64,000 nt of DNA from Roseimicrobium gellanilyticum (GTDB taxonomy: Bacteria; Verrucomicrobiota; Verrucomicrobiia; Verrucomicrobiales; Verrucomicrobiaceae). Below are positions 54,762-61,724 of the stretch, in pieces. The notes beneath the pieces were generated by a model. That model was not told the DNA's origin and searched no databases. It worked only from the letters and a program-made list of their open reading frames with translations. The number at the start of each line of letters is the position of its first letter. Position 1 is the stretch's first letter. The DNA is taken from positions 186,001 through 250,000 of the forward strand of contig NZ_QNRR01000005.1 of the NCBI RefSeq assembly GCF_003315205.1, read 5' to 3'. A program made the position numbers and the translations under genes.

Positions 54762-54789
54762 TTGACTCCGGTTCGATGCTGGCTACCCT
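54762..54789 (+). promoter_or_regulatory. probable sigma-70-type promoter of rpmB
   Basis: TTGACT (54762-54767) and TACCCT (54784-54789) with a 16-base spacer, 34 bases ahead of the rpmB ATG. The AT-rich stretch before it (around 54750-54761) could act as an UP element. Prediction by eye only. Confidence 0.45.
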
Positions 54790-54823
54790 CTCCGCCCCAC
54801 GAATTTCCAACCCTCAGTCTGCC

Positions 54824-55090
54824 ATGCCGAAATCCTGCCAAATCACCGGAGCTACCGTCACCACGGGGCACAAGATTCACCGTAGCGGTAAGGCCAAGAA
54901 AGAAGGCGGTATCGGTAAGCACATCACCAAGCGCGTGAAGCGCAAGATTTACCCGAACCTGCGTGACAAGCGCATCTGGGTGCCTGAGCTTGGCAAGTGG
55001 GTGACCGTCCGTCTCACGGCCCGCGCTCTGAAGACCATGAACAAGAACGGCGCATACCAGGTGCTGAAGAAGGCTGGTATCCTGTCCTAG
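54824..55090 (+). CDS. rpmB: 50S ribosomal protein L28
   Basis: An 88-residue basic ribosomal protein. CQITGATVTTGHKIHRSGKAKKEGG, KRVKRKIYPNLRDKRIWVPE and VRLTARALKTMNKNGAYQVLKKAG match L28 along its length (usual size about 60-98). The start at 54824 gives MPKSCQITG, as in related proteins; the upstream ATG (54776) lies in the promoter region. It is alone (rpmG is not adjacent) and is followed by a strong terminator. Confidence 0.95.
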   Translation: MPKSCQITGATVTTGHKIHRSGKAKKEGGIGKHITKRVKRKIYPNLRDKRIWVPELGKWVTVRLTARALKTMNKNGAYQVLKKAGILS

Positions 55091-55119
55091 TCCTCAGTTC
55101 CGACTTCGAAGATTTTTAC

Positions 55120-55155
55120 AAAAGGCTGCACCTGAAGCGGGTGCAGCCTTTTTTT
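55120..55155 (+). terminator. Rho-independent terminator of rpmB
   Basis: A perfect 13-bp stem (55120-55132 with 55140-55152), seven-base loop and a T-tract, starting 30 bp after the rpmB stop. Confidence 0.93.
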
Positions 55156-55279
55156 GGTGTTGGGCGGACGGGGGTGGGACGTTGATGGGCTTTTCTCCAT
55201 CAGATGATGCGGATTTCACCTTGGAATTCACGCGCATTTCCGCTTCGTTGTGGTTCCTTCCCCCAAGTCACGCCAAGAC

Positions 55280-56743
55280 ATGAACGATCCCTGGCAAGTC
55301 CTCATTCTCGATCGCCACACGGCAACCGAGAAGGATGTGAAGGCGGCCTACGCCCGCCTGCTGAAGCAGCACCGTCCAGACAGTGATCCGGAGGGATTCC
55401 GCCGGGTCCGTGAGGCATATGAGGCGGCGCTCAACTGGCTGCGCCACCGTGCCTCCCAAAGTTTGCCCGAAGTCTCCTACGTAGACACGCCCGTGGGGGA
55501 AGAGGGCGCCCAAGATGGAGGCGGGCAGGGTCGCAACCGGCTGGATCTGCCCGTGGTGTTCGAGGATTTCCCCCTCCCTGCAGAGGCACAAGAGGCCCTC
55601 ACGGAAGTGGAACGGGCCGCGAAGTCGGGCAACACGGAACAGCTCGAGGCGGCACTGGTGGCATTTCATGAGTGCTGCGAGGCCGGAGCTGTCTCTGGGG
55701 AGACACGGGTCACGGCCTTGGAGCGGGCCTTGCAAGGGCGGGTGAATGACCTGGCCTCCGCCGTGACAAATAGCTTCCTCATTCGCATGGCAGAGTTGGG
55801 ACAGATGAACCTGCCCCATCTTGTGGTATCGGCGTGGCAGGACGCGGATGACCGGGAGAGACTGGTGCAATTCAGCCGGGCCCTTGTGGAGAATGCCCGT
55901 ACGCTGGCCACGCCTGATGGGGCGATTTTGCTTGCCCGTGTTGGGGTGCTGACGGGACTGGAGCAGCCGGAGATGGCCAGCACGCTTGCCAATGCCGCCT
56001 ACCCCCATCTGCCGGTGGAGGCGCGGAATCACTTGATGGCGCAGCTCGAGCAGGAGGCGGCTCTGGGGAAGATCTTCGCGGGAGTGTCGCCGTCCACGAA
56101 GCCTTTTTGGTTCAAGCGGCTGCGAGGGGGTGATGACAGCTATGACTGGAACAGCGCCGAAGCGCGGAGCGCCGTCAATGACATCGTCGAGCGCAAACGG
56201 TACGTCTGGGAAGGCTGGCACATTGTGAAGCAGCTCATGCCGGCTGGGAACTGGGCTCTCGTGGAAAGCCGCCTCCATCACCAGGCCCAGCAAGCGGCCA
56301 GCAGCCAGCAGCGGAGCTCGAGTTTCCCCGGGTGGCTCGTGGTGCCAGTGATATTGGTTGTCATCAACATGCTGCGTTTCATGGGGAGTGACAAGCCGTC
56401 CCGGGTGCACTCGGACTCGATTCCGCGTCCTCCAGCGGTGACCGTGCCGGCCTCCGGGTCATCGGGTGCTGGACCCAAGACGTGGGACCAAACCATCCTG
56501 ATGCAGGAACTTCTGGCAGGCAATAAGGGAGAGGCGCCAGTCTCCATGAGCGGGGGCGGCCAATTGCCTGTGACTACGCCGCCACCGGCACCTATGCGAT
56601 ATGTTCCAGAGGCGATTCCCCTGAGTCCGCTGCCTGACCTCCCCCAGGACCTCGATGCTCGGGAGAGGCAATTTCAGAATTTCCTACAGAACGGCACCTT
56701 GCCGGGCTTGCCGCAACCGGGTGTGATTTACCAGACGCGGTAG
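55280..56743 (+). CDS. membrane protein with degenerate J-domain
   Basis: A 487-residue protein. The first ~60 residues resemble a J-domain (DPWQVLILDRHTATEKDVKAAYARLLKQHRPDSDPEGFRRVREAYEAAL), with the HPD motif read as HRPD, so the catalytic tripeptide is interrupted. A helical middle (about 100-340) follows. One membrane segment (about 352-370, GWLVVPVILVVINML) and a Pro/Ser-rich C-terminal stretch complete it. It is likely anchored in the inner membrane with the J-like end in the cytoplasm. Function is unknown; the loss of a clean HPD argues against normal DnaK stimulation. It starts 125 bp after the rpmB terminator; an upstream ATG at 55250 adds ten unrelated residues. Confidence 0.7.
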   Translation: MNDPWQVLILDRHTATEKDVKAAYARLLKQHRPDSDPEGFRRVREAYEAALNWLRHRASQSLPEVSYVDTPVGEEGAQDGGGQGRNRLDLPVVFEDFPLPAEAQEALTEVERAAKSGNTEQLEAALVAFHECCEAGAVSGETRVTALERALQGRVNDLASAVTNSFLIRMAELGQMNLPHLVVSAWQDADDRERLVQFSRALVENARTLATPDGAILLARVGVLTGLEQPEMASTLANAAYPHLPVEARNHLMAQLEQEAALGKIFAGVSPSTKPFWFKRLRGGDDSYDWNSAEARSAVNDIVERKRYVWEGWHIVKQLMPAGNWALVESRLHHQAQQAASSQQRSSSFPGWLVVPVILVVINMLRFMGSDKPSRVHSDSIPRPPAVTVPASGSSGAGPKTWDQTILMQELLAGNKGEAPVSMSGGGQLPVTTPPPAPMRYVPEAIPLSPLPDLPQDLDARERQFQNFLQNGTLPGLPQPGVIYQTR

Positions 56744-56866
56744 CCGCGTGTGCGTGGTGCGTGACTGCGACAGCGGGCTGCTGTGACCCCGGCTGGAAGC
56801 GCGGGCGCATCCGGCGCAACAAGCTGCTGGCAGTTCGCGTTTGTCTCTGCTCCATTCATCCCCTCC

Positions 56867-57742
56867 ATGAAGCCACGCCTCCTTGTTGTTGCCCTTGTCA
56901 CCCTCGCTCTCGGCGCGGGTATGCTGCTGAAATCTGCCGCCGCCCCTGCTGCCGCCGCCAAACCCCTGCGCGTGCTTCTCGTGACGGGTGGCTGCTGCCA
57001 TGACTATGCGAAGCAGCGCCTCATCCTGGCGGAGGGACTCAGCAGCCGCGCGAACATTGAGGTGGAGTTCGCCCACACGGATGACAAGAGCACCAAGCCA
57101 AACTTCGAGATCTACAACAAGGCTGACTGGGCCAAAGGCTACGACGTGGTGATTCACGATGAGTGCGCCGCGGACGTGATGGACCAGCCGTATGTGAACA
57201 ATATCGTCAACGCGCACAAGGACGGCGTGCCGGCGGTGAACCTGCACTGCGCCATGCACTCCTACCGCAAGGGCTTCAAGGTCGGCGAACCCATCGCTCC
57301 CGGCTCGGAACAGGCCATCTGGTTCGACATGCTCGGTCTCCAGTCCAATCGCCACGGTCCGCAGGAGCCGATCGCCATCACGCACACGGACAAGGAGCAT
57401 CCAATCACCAAAGGTCTGGAAGACTGGACCACCATCAAGGAGGAGCTGTACAACAACGTGCAGGATCCGAAGAACTTCCCTGGTCATCACACGCTCGCCA
57501 CGGGCAAGCAGATCGTGAAGAACAAGGACGGCACCACCAAAGAGGAGAATGCTGTGATCACCTGGACGAACAGCTACGGTCCGAAGAAGACCCGCGTCTT
57601 CAGCACCACCATTGGCCACAACAACGACACCGTGGCGGATGGCCGTTACCTTGACCTCATCACACGTGGCGTGCTCTGGGCCGCTGGCAAGCTCGGCGAC
57701 GACGGCAAGCCTGCTGCCGGATACGAGCCGAAGAGCAAGTAA
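56867..57742 (+). CDS. exported ThuA-domain protein, copy 1
   Basis: A 291-residue exported protein. The ATG at 56867 gives a signal peptide (LLVVALVTLALGAGMLL) before the ThuA domain (about 30-285): LRVLLVTGGCCHDYAKQRLILAEGL, VVIHDECAADV, AVNLHCAMHSYR, ITHTDKEHPITKGLEDW and VFSTTIGHNNDTVADGRYLDL. ThuA proteins have a class I glutamine-amidotransferase-like fold and are linked to trehalose or other sugar use, without firm biochemistry. The Cys-Cys-His trio in GGCCHD is shared with copy 2. It is the first of three close genes (ThuA, GNAT, ThuA); 14 bp separate it from the GNAT gene. Confidence 0.9.
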   Translation: MKPRLLVVALVTLALGAGMLLKSAAAPAAAAKPLRVLLVTGGCCHDYAKQRLILAEGLSSRANIEVEFAHTDDKSTKPNFEIYNKADWAKGYDVVIHDECAADVMDQPYVNNIVNAHKDGVPAVNLHCAMHSYRKGFKVGEPIAPGSEQAIWFDMLGLQSNRHGPQEPIAITHTDKEHPITKGLEDWTTIKEELYNNVQDPKNFPGHHTLATGKQIVKNKDGTTKEENAVITWTNSYGPKKTRVFSTTIGHNNDTVADGRYLDLITRGVLWAAGKLGDDGKPAAGYEPKSK

Positions 57743-57756
57743 CTGGTCCCTCGCGC

Positions 57757-58290
57757 ATGTCAGGCAGCGTGATCATCCGACCCTGGAGGGAGGATGATTC
57801 GCTGTCGGAAATCACCCGCCTGCTGCACGAATCCTATGCGGAGCTCGCGGCACTGGGGCTGAGATTTCTTGCCACTCACCAGGATGACTCGACCACGCTG
57901 CGCCGGCTTCGCGAAGGACATGCCTTCGTGGCGGTGGATCGCGGCCGCGTCGTCGGCACCATCACCCTCTACGCCGCACAGCCGGACTCTCCCTGTGTGT
58001 GGTATCGGCAGAGTGGGGTGTATCAGTTCGGCCAGTTCGCCGTGCATCCCGAACGGCAGCGCGAAGGCATCGGCCACCGGCTGCTCCAGCGCATCGAGGA
58101 CGAGGCCCGGGCACTCGGGGCTATTGAGCTTTCTCTCGACACTGCGGAAACAGCGGAACATTTGTGCCGTTGGTATGCACGGCTCGGTTTCCGGTTCATC
58201 CAGCATGTCTCGTGGGATGTGACGAACTACCGCAGCATGGTCTTTTCAAAATCACTTTCAGCACACTCATCAAGATCAACCACCTCATGA
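57757..58290 (+). CDS. GNAT-family N-acetyltransferase
   Basis: A 177-residue acetyltransferase. IIRPWREDDSLSEITRLLHE, then FGQFAVHPERQREGIGHRLLQRIEDEARALG (acetyl-CoA-binding motif Q/R-x-x-G-x-G) and CRWYARLGFRFI are typical. The C-terminal 20 residues are Ser-rich. It lies between the two ThuA genes, and its stop overlaps the start of the second by four bases (ATGA, 58287-58290), implying translational coupling. The substrate is unknown; the context suggests a role in the same sugar or peptide process as the ThuA proteins. Confidence 0.88.
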   Translation: MSGSVIIRPWREDDSLSEITRLLHESYAELAALGLRFLATHQDDSTTLRRLREGHAFVAVDRGRVVGTITLYAAQPDSPCVWYRQSGVYQFGQFAVHPERQREGIGHRLLQRIEDEARALGAIELSLDTAETAEHLCRWYARLGFRFIQHVSWDVTNYRSMVFSKSLSAHSSRSTTS

Positions 58291-59123
58291 AACGATTCCT
58301 GCTCATCTTCCCAGCCCTTGCGGCGCTGGCTACCACGGTGCTCCTCTTTGCGGCAGAACCACCTCCTCCCCCTGCTCCTGCTGGCGGCAACGTCTCACCG
58401 CTCAAGGTCCTGATGGTCTGTGGCGGCTGCTGCCATGACTACGAGAACCAGAAGCGCATCCTTGCGGAGGGCCTCAGCGCTCGTGCGAATGTGGAGTTCA
58501 CCATCGTGCATGAAGAGGGTCCTGAAGGGAAGAAGGACAAGACCCACCGCATCAGCATCTACGAAAAGGAAGATTGGGCGAAGGGGTATGACCTTGTGCT
58601 GCACAACGAATGCTTCGGTGCGGTGGAAGACGTGGCCTTCGTGGAACGCATCGCGAAGCCGCACAAGGAAGGCGTACCCGCCGTGGTGCTGCACTGCTCC
58701 GCACACAGCTACCGTGCTGCGAAGACGGATGAATGGCGGAAGGTCGTGGGGCAGAAGAGCATGAGCCACGAGAAGAATCGCGATCTGCTGGTGAAGAACA
58801 CGGCCCCTGAGCATCCCGTCATGAAGGGCTTCCCCAAGGAGTGGCTCAACCCGAAGGACGAGCTCTACAAGAATGAAGAACTCTATCCCGGCTTCGTCCC
58901 GCTGGCGAAGGCCTACGGTGAAGACACCAAGAAGGAACACCACGTGATCTGGGTGAACACGTATGAAAAGGGCAAAGTCTTCGGCACCACGCTGGGCCAC
59001 AACAACTCCACCATGGAATCTCCCGAGTACCTCGATCTCGTCGCCCGCGGCCTGCTGTGGGCCTGTGGCAAGCTGGATGACAGTGGCAAGCCGGTGGCGG
59101 GATACGGACCGGTGCAGAAGTAA
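58287..59123 (+). CDS. exported ThuA-domain protein, copy 2
   Basis: A 278-residue exported paralogue of the ThuA protein at 56867-57742. It has a signal peptide (FLLIFPALAALATTVLLFA) and a Pro-rich linker, then LKVLMVCGGCCHDYENQKRILAEGL, LVLHNECFGAV, AVVLHCSAHSYR, EHPVMKGFPKEW and VFGTTLGHNNSTMESPEYLDL. The two copies keep the same motif order and share many residues but differ throughout the linkers and insertions, so the duplication is old. The ATG overlaps the GNAT stop (ATGA), and a strong terminator follows 34 bp after its stop. Confidence 0.92.
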   Translation: MKRFLLIFPALAALATTVLLFAAEPPPPPAPAGGNVSPLKVLMVCGGCCHDYENQKRILAEGLSARANVEFTIVHEEGPEGKKDKTHRISIYEKEDWAKGYDLVLHNECFGAVEDVAFVERIAKPHKEGVPAVVLHCSAHSYRAAKTDEWRKVVGQKSMSHEKNRDLLVKNTAPEHPVMKGFPKEWLNPKDELYKNEELYPGFVPLAKAYGEDTKKEHHVIWVNTYEKGKVFGTTLGHNNSTMESPEYLDLVARGLLWACGKLDDSGKPVAGYGPVQK

Positions 59124-59157
59124 GCGTCACGACTGACGGCACCGGTTCCACGATGAC

Positions 59158-59190
59158 AAATAGGCGCTGGTTTCAGCGCCTATTTGCGTT
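59158..59190 (+). terminator. Rho-independent terminator of the ThuA-GNAT-ThuA unit
   Basis: A perfect 12-bp stem (59158-59169 with 59174-59185), four-base loop and a short T-rich tract. It overlaps no gene and separates the unit from the converging serpin-like gene at 59207. Confidence 0.88.
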
Positions 59191-59206
59191 TGGTCACTTC
59201 TGGATT

Positions 59207-60382
59207 CTATTTTTTCACCGTCAGCATCTCCGGCCCATCGATCCAGCACGCAAGGTATGGCCAGTCGGCGCCTTCGCGCCAGAAGCTGGCAATGAAGGGG
59301 CGGTCAAAGATGAAGCGCTTGGGGTAGAGCGGCAATTGATCCACGGGCACGGCGTTCTTATCTGCGCCACTACTGAGAAAGGTGGGGGGCACTACGAAGG
59401 TCGTCTCCACCAGCGCTCCCTCATGATTCAGCCGCATATTGAGCAGTTGCTTCACAGGTCCGAGTATCCAGTATCCTCCACCAGATTCAAGGTACCTCTT
59501 GTTGCTGAGATCGGGATACTCGCAAAGGGTCGTGGCGTGAATATCCGGCAACCACAGCTCATCGTTTGGTGAAAGTGTATCGGTGTAGCGCCATCTTTTG
59601 CCTTCCTTTTCCACGGCTTTCATGGGGATGCGTTCCTTGCCAAGAAGTTCCTTGATGTCCTTTAGAGCGCTCTCGAAATCCTGGTGTGTGCCCGGAGTGG
59701 AAAGCACCATGCACTGCCGGTCACGGTCGTCTCCTGTGTAGAAGGTGAACCGCAATGCAAATTGGTCATTCAGATCGTCTGCTAGCACGCGCACGTTGTC
59801 CCCATGGCTTCCGGCGTGCTTACCCTGGGTGCCAAAGCCATATGCTTGGAAGGCATTGCCCTTTCTATCGCGGAATCTCTTGGGATTGGTGTCAGGTATG
59901 AAACTGCTGGGAAACTTGGGACGGGCGACAAAGGAAGTGACAATAAGGGCCTTCTTCATGCCCACGACTGTTGGTGGCTCATAGGGCTCAATCAGCCGCG
60001 CGGCATTCTCTCCCACCTGCTTGCGCAGAGCGGTGCGCACACGCTCGCGAAATTCCGGGGTATCATCCTCTGCGAAGATGAGTGTATCGGGTGGGAGCAC
60101 CTTGCTCTGGTCCCACTTGAACGCGTCGAGCGTCTCTGCGGTCACCGAGCGTGGGCGCATGACGATCTTATCCACCTTGTGATAAGCCTTCAGTGAGTCC
60201 CATGCCGCCTGGCCATTCGGGCTCCACACGAGGCTCACCCCATCGCGAAAAGGTTCGGCAACATCCAGGGTGGTTTCGACCGGCGCTGAAATCTGAGCAG
60301 GTGCTTTCGGCGATACGGAGTGCAGCACTGCGCAAGCCATGAAGAAAGCGCTCACTGCATTTAAGGAAACAGTCCGTTTCAT
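59207..60382 (-). CDS. secreted serpin-like protein, copy 1 (provisional)
   Basis: A 391-residue exported protein; signal peptide about 1-30. I know no named family for it, but it has serpin landmarks in order: SLVWSPNGQAAWDSL (compare the serpin SPxSI helix), a middle strand region with LSTPGTHQDFESALKDI (serpin LP loop and helix), ELWLPDIHATTLCEYPDL, and near the end LNHEGALVETTFVV, which recalls the hinge before a serpin reactive loop (NEEGTEAAAAT), then FIFDRPFIASFWREG, like the serpin RPFLF strand. Length is serpin-like (350-400). A paralogue lies 21 bp upstream. If correct it would inhibit or mimic a serine or cysteine protease outside the cell. Distant homology is my inference. Confidence 0.55.
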   Translation of the reverse strand: MKRTVSLNAVSAFFMACAVLHSVSPKAPAQISAPVETTLDVAEPFRDGVSLVWSPNGQAAWDSLKAYHKVDKIVMRPRSVTAETLDAFKWDQSKVLPPDTLIFAEDDTPEFRERVRTALRKQVGENAARLIEPYEPPTVVGMKKALIVTSFVARPKFPSSFIPDTNPKRFRDRKGNAFQAYGFGTQGKHAGSHGDNVRVLADDLNDQFALRFTFYTGDDRDRQCMVLSTPGTHQDFESALKDIKELLGKERIPMKAVEKEGKRWRYTDTLSPNDELWLPDIHATTLCEYPDLSNKRYLESGGGYWILGPVKQLLNMRLNHEGALVETTFVVPPTFLSSGADKNAVPVDQLPLYPKRFIFDRPFIASFWREGADWPYLACWIDGPEMLTVKK

Positions 60383-60403
60383 GTGCTGAGAGAGGGAGTC
60401 TGG

Positions 60404-61603
60404 TTATTTCTTCTCCATCAGCATCTCCGGTCCATCCATCCAGCACGCCAGGTAGGGCCAGTCCGAACCTTTGCGCCATAGGGAGGCGATGAAGGGCTTG
60501 TTGAAGATGAATTGCTTCCTGTAGAGCGGTAGCTTTTTGGGCTGGGCCTGTGCCTGCTGGGAGGCAGGTGGATCACCAAAGGGCTCTTGCGGTGCAGCCG
60601 CTGCCGCTGCCGTGGCTTCTACCACGGCACCCGTATGATCGAGCTTCCAATTCAGAAACTGCGAGACTTGGCGCAGCTCCCACCACCTCCGGCCGTCGGG
60701 GCTTTTCAGGTAGGACTTCCCGACGAGATCGGGATACTCACCCAGGACTCGGGCTTGCAGGTAGGGAATCCACAGCTCATCCCCGGCTTCCAACGTGCTG
60801 GTGTACTGGTATTTGACGCCGCCGACTTCGACAACTCTGCTTACCTCCCCAACCTTACCGAGGAGCCCATGAATTTCCTTCACCGCTTCTTCCATGCTGC
60901 GATGTTGACCTGGTGTCGAGAGGACCACGAACTCCTGGCTTTCCAAGCCTGTGGAAGCAAAGTCCAGACGCAGCACTTGATGCCCCGCGAGGTCGTCTGC
61001 CAGCACCTCTACATTGGTGTATTGAGAGGCGAATTTTCCAGCCGTGCCAAACCCTAGAGTGCGATGATGGACCCCCAATCGATCCGTGAAAAGGCGGGGA
61101 TTGGGATCCGGCGCGAAGTGGGAGGGGAAGAATGGTTGCCGGGCGATGGAGCACACCATCAATACCGGACGTGCGGGATTGCTTGCGGAGATGTCAGGCG
61201 GCACATAGGGCCCGATCATACTCGCGGCACTTGCTCCCACCTGCTTCTTGAGAGCTTCACGTACCTTGTCCCGGGATTCGGGGGAGTCTTCACCAGCAAA
61301 GGTGAACGTCCCGGGCGGCAACACCTTGGATTTGTCCATTTGGAACGCATTGAGCACTTCTGCCGTGGGACTGCGGGGATCCATGTGGATCTTGTCCACC
61401 TGATGGAAGTCCAGGAGGTCGCTCCATGTGGCATTGCCCACGGGACTCCAGATCAGGCTCACGCCGTTGCGGAATTGTTCACCCACATCCAGAGTGGCTT
61501 CGAGGGAGGGAGGATTTGCGACCTGGCCCAACGCCGGCACCGAGAGACAGAGCAATGCCTGAAGGGCGCGATACAGGGAAGGCTGCAACGGGGGAAATCG
61601 CAT
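60404..61603 (-). CDS. secreted serpin-like protein, copy 2 (provisional)
   Basis: A 399-residue exported paralogue of the preceding entry. The ATG at 61603 starts a signal peptide (LQALLCLSVPALGQ); a longer in-frame start overlaps the divergent gene. It shows the same landmarks: SLIWSPVGNATWSDLLDFH, ELWIPYLQARVLGEYPDL, then LDHTGAVVEATAAAAAA, a hinge with the run of small residues expected before a serpin reactive loop, and FIFNKPFIASLWRKG near the end. The putative loop between hinge and last strand (PQEPFGDPPASQQAQAQPK) is Pro/Gln/Ala-rich and differs from copy 1, as expected of loops with different targets. It is the first gene of this minus-strand pair. Confidence 0.55.
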   Translation of the reverse strand: MRFPPLQPSLYRALQALLCLSVPALGQVANPPSLEATLDVGEQFRNGVSLIWSPVGNATWSDLLDFHQVDKIHMDPRSPTAEVLNAFQMDKSKVLPPGTFTFAGEDSPESRDKVREALKKQVGASAASMIGPYVPPDISASNPARPVLMVCSIARQPFFPSHFAPDPNPRLFTDRLGVHHRTLGFGTAGKFASQYTNVEVLADDLAGHQVLRLDFASTGLESQEFVVLSTPGQHRSMEEAVKEIHGLLGKVGEVSRVVEVGGVKYQYTSTLEAGDELWIPYLQARVLGEYPDLVGKSYLKSPDGRRWWELRQVSQFLNWKLDHTGAVVEATAAAAAAPQEPFGDPPASQQAQAQPKKLPLYRKQFIFNKPFIASLWRKGSDWPYLACWMDGPEMLMEKK

Positions 61604-61724
61604 GAGCGAGTCTGGAGCGAATCGGATAATTTTGTCAATGAGGCTTCGCCTTCCACAGATGACGAAGTAGTTCGGGCGCCGGGAAGTTCGTTGAGTCTTC
61701 GTCCAGCCCTCGTATGGGTGGCGC

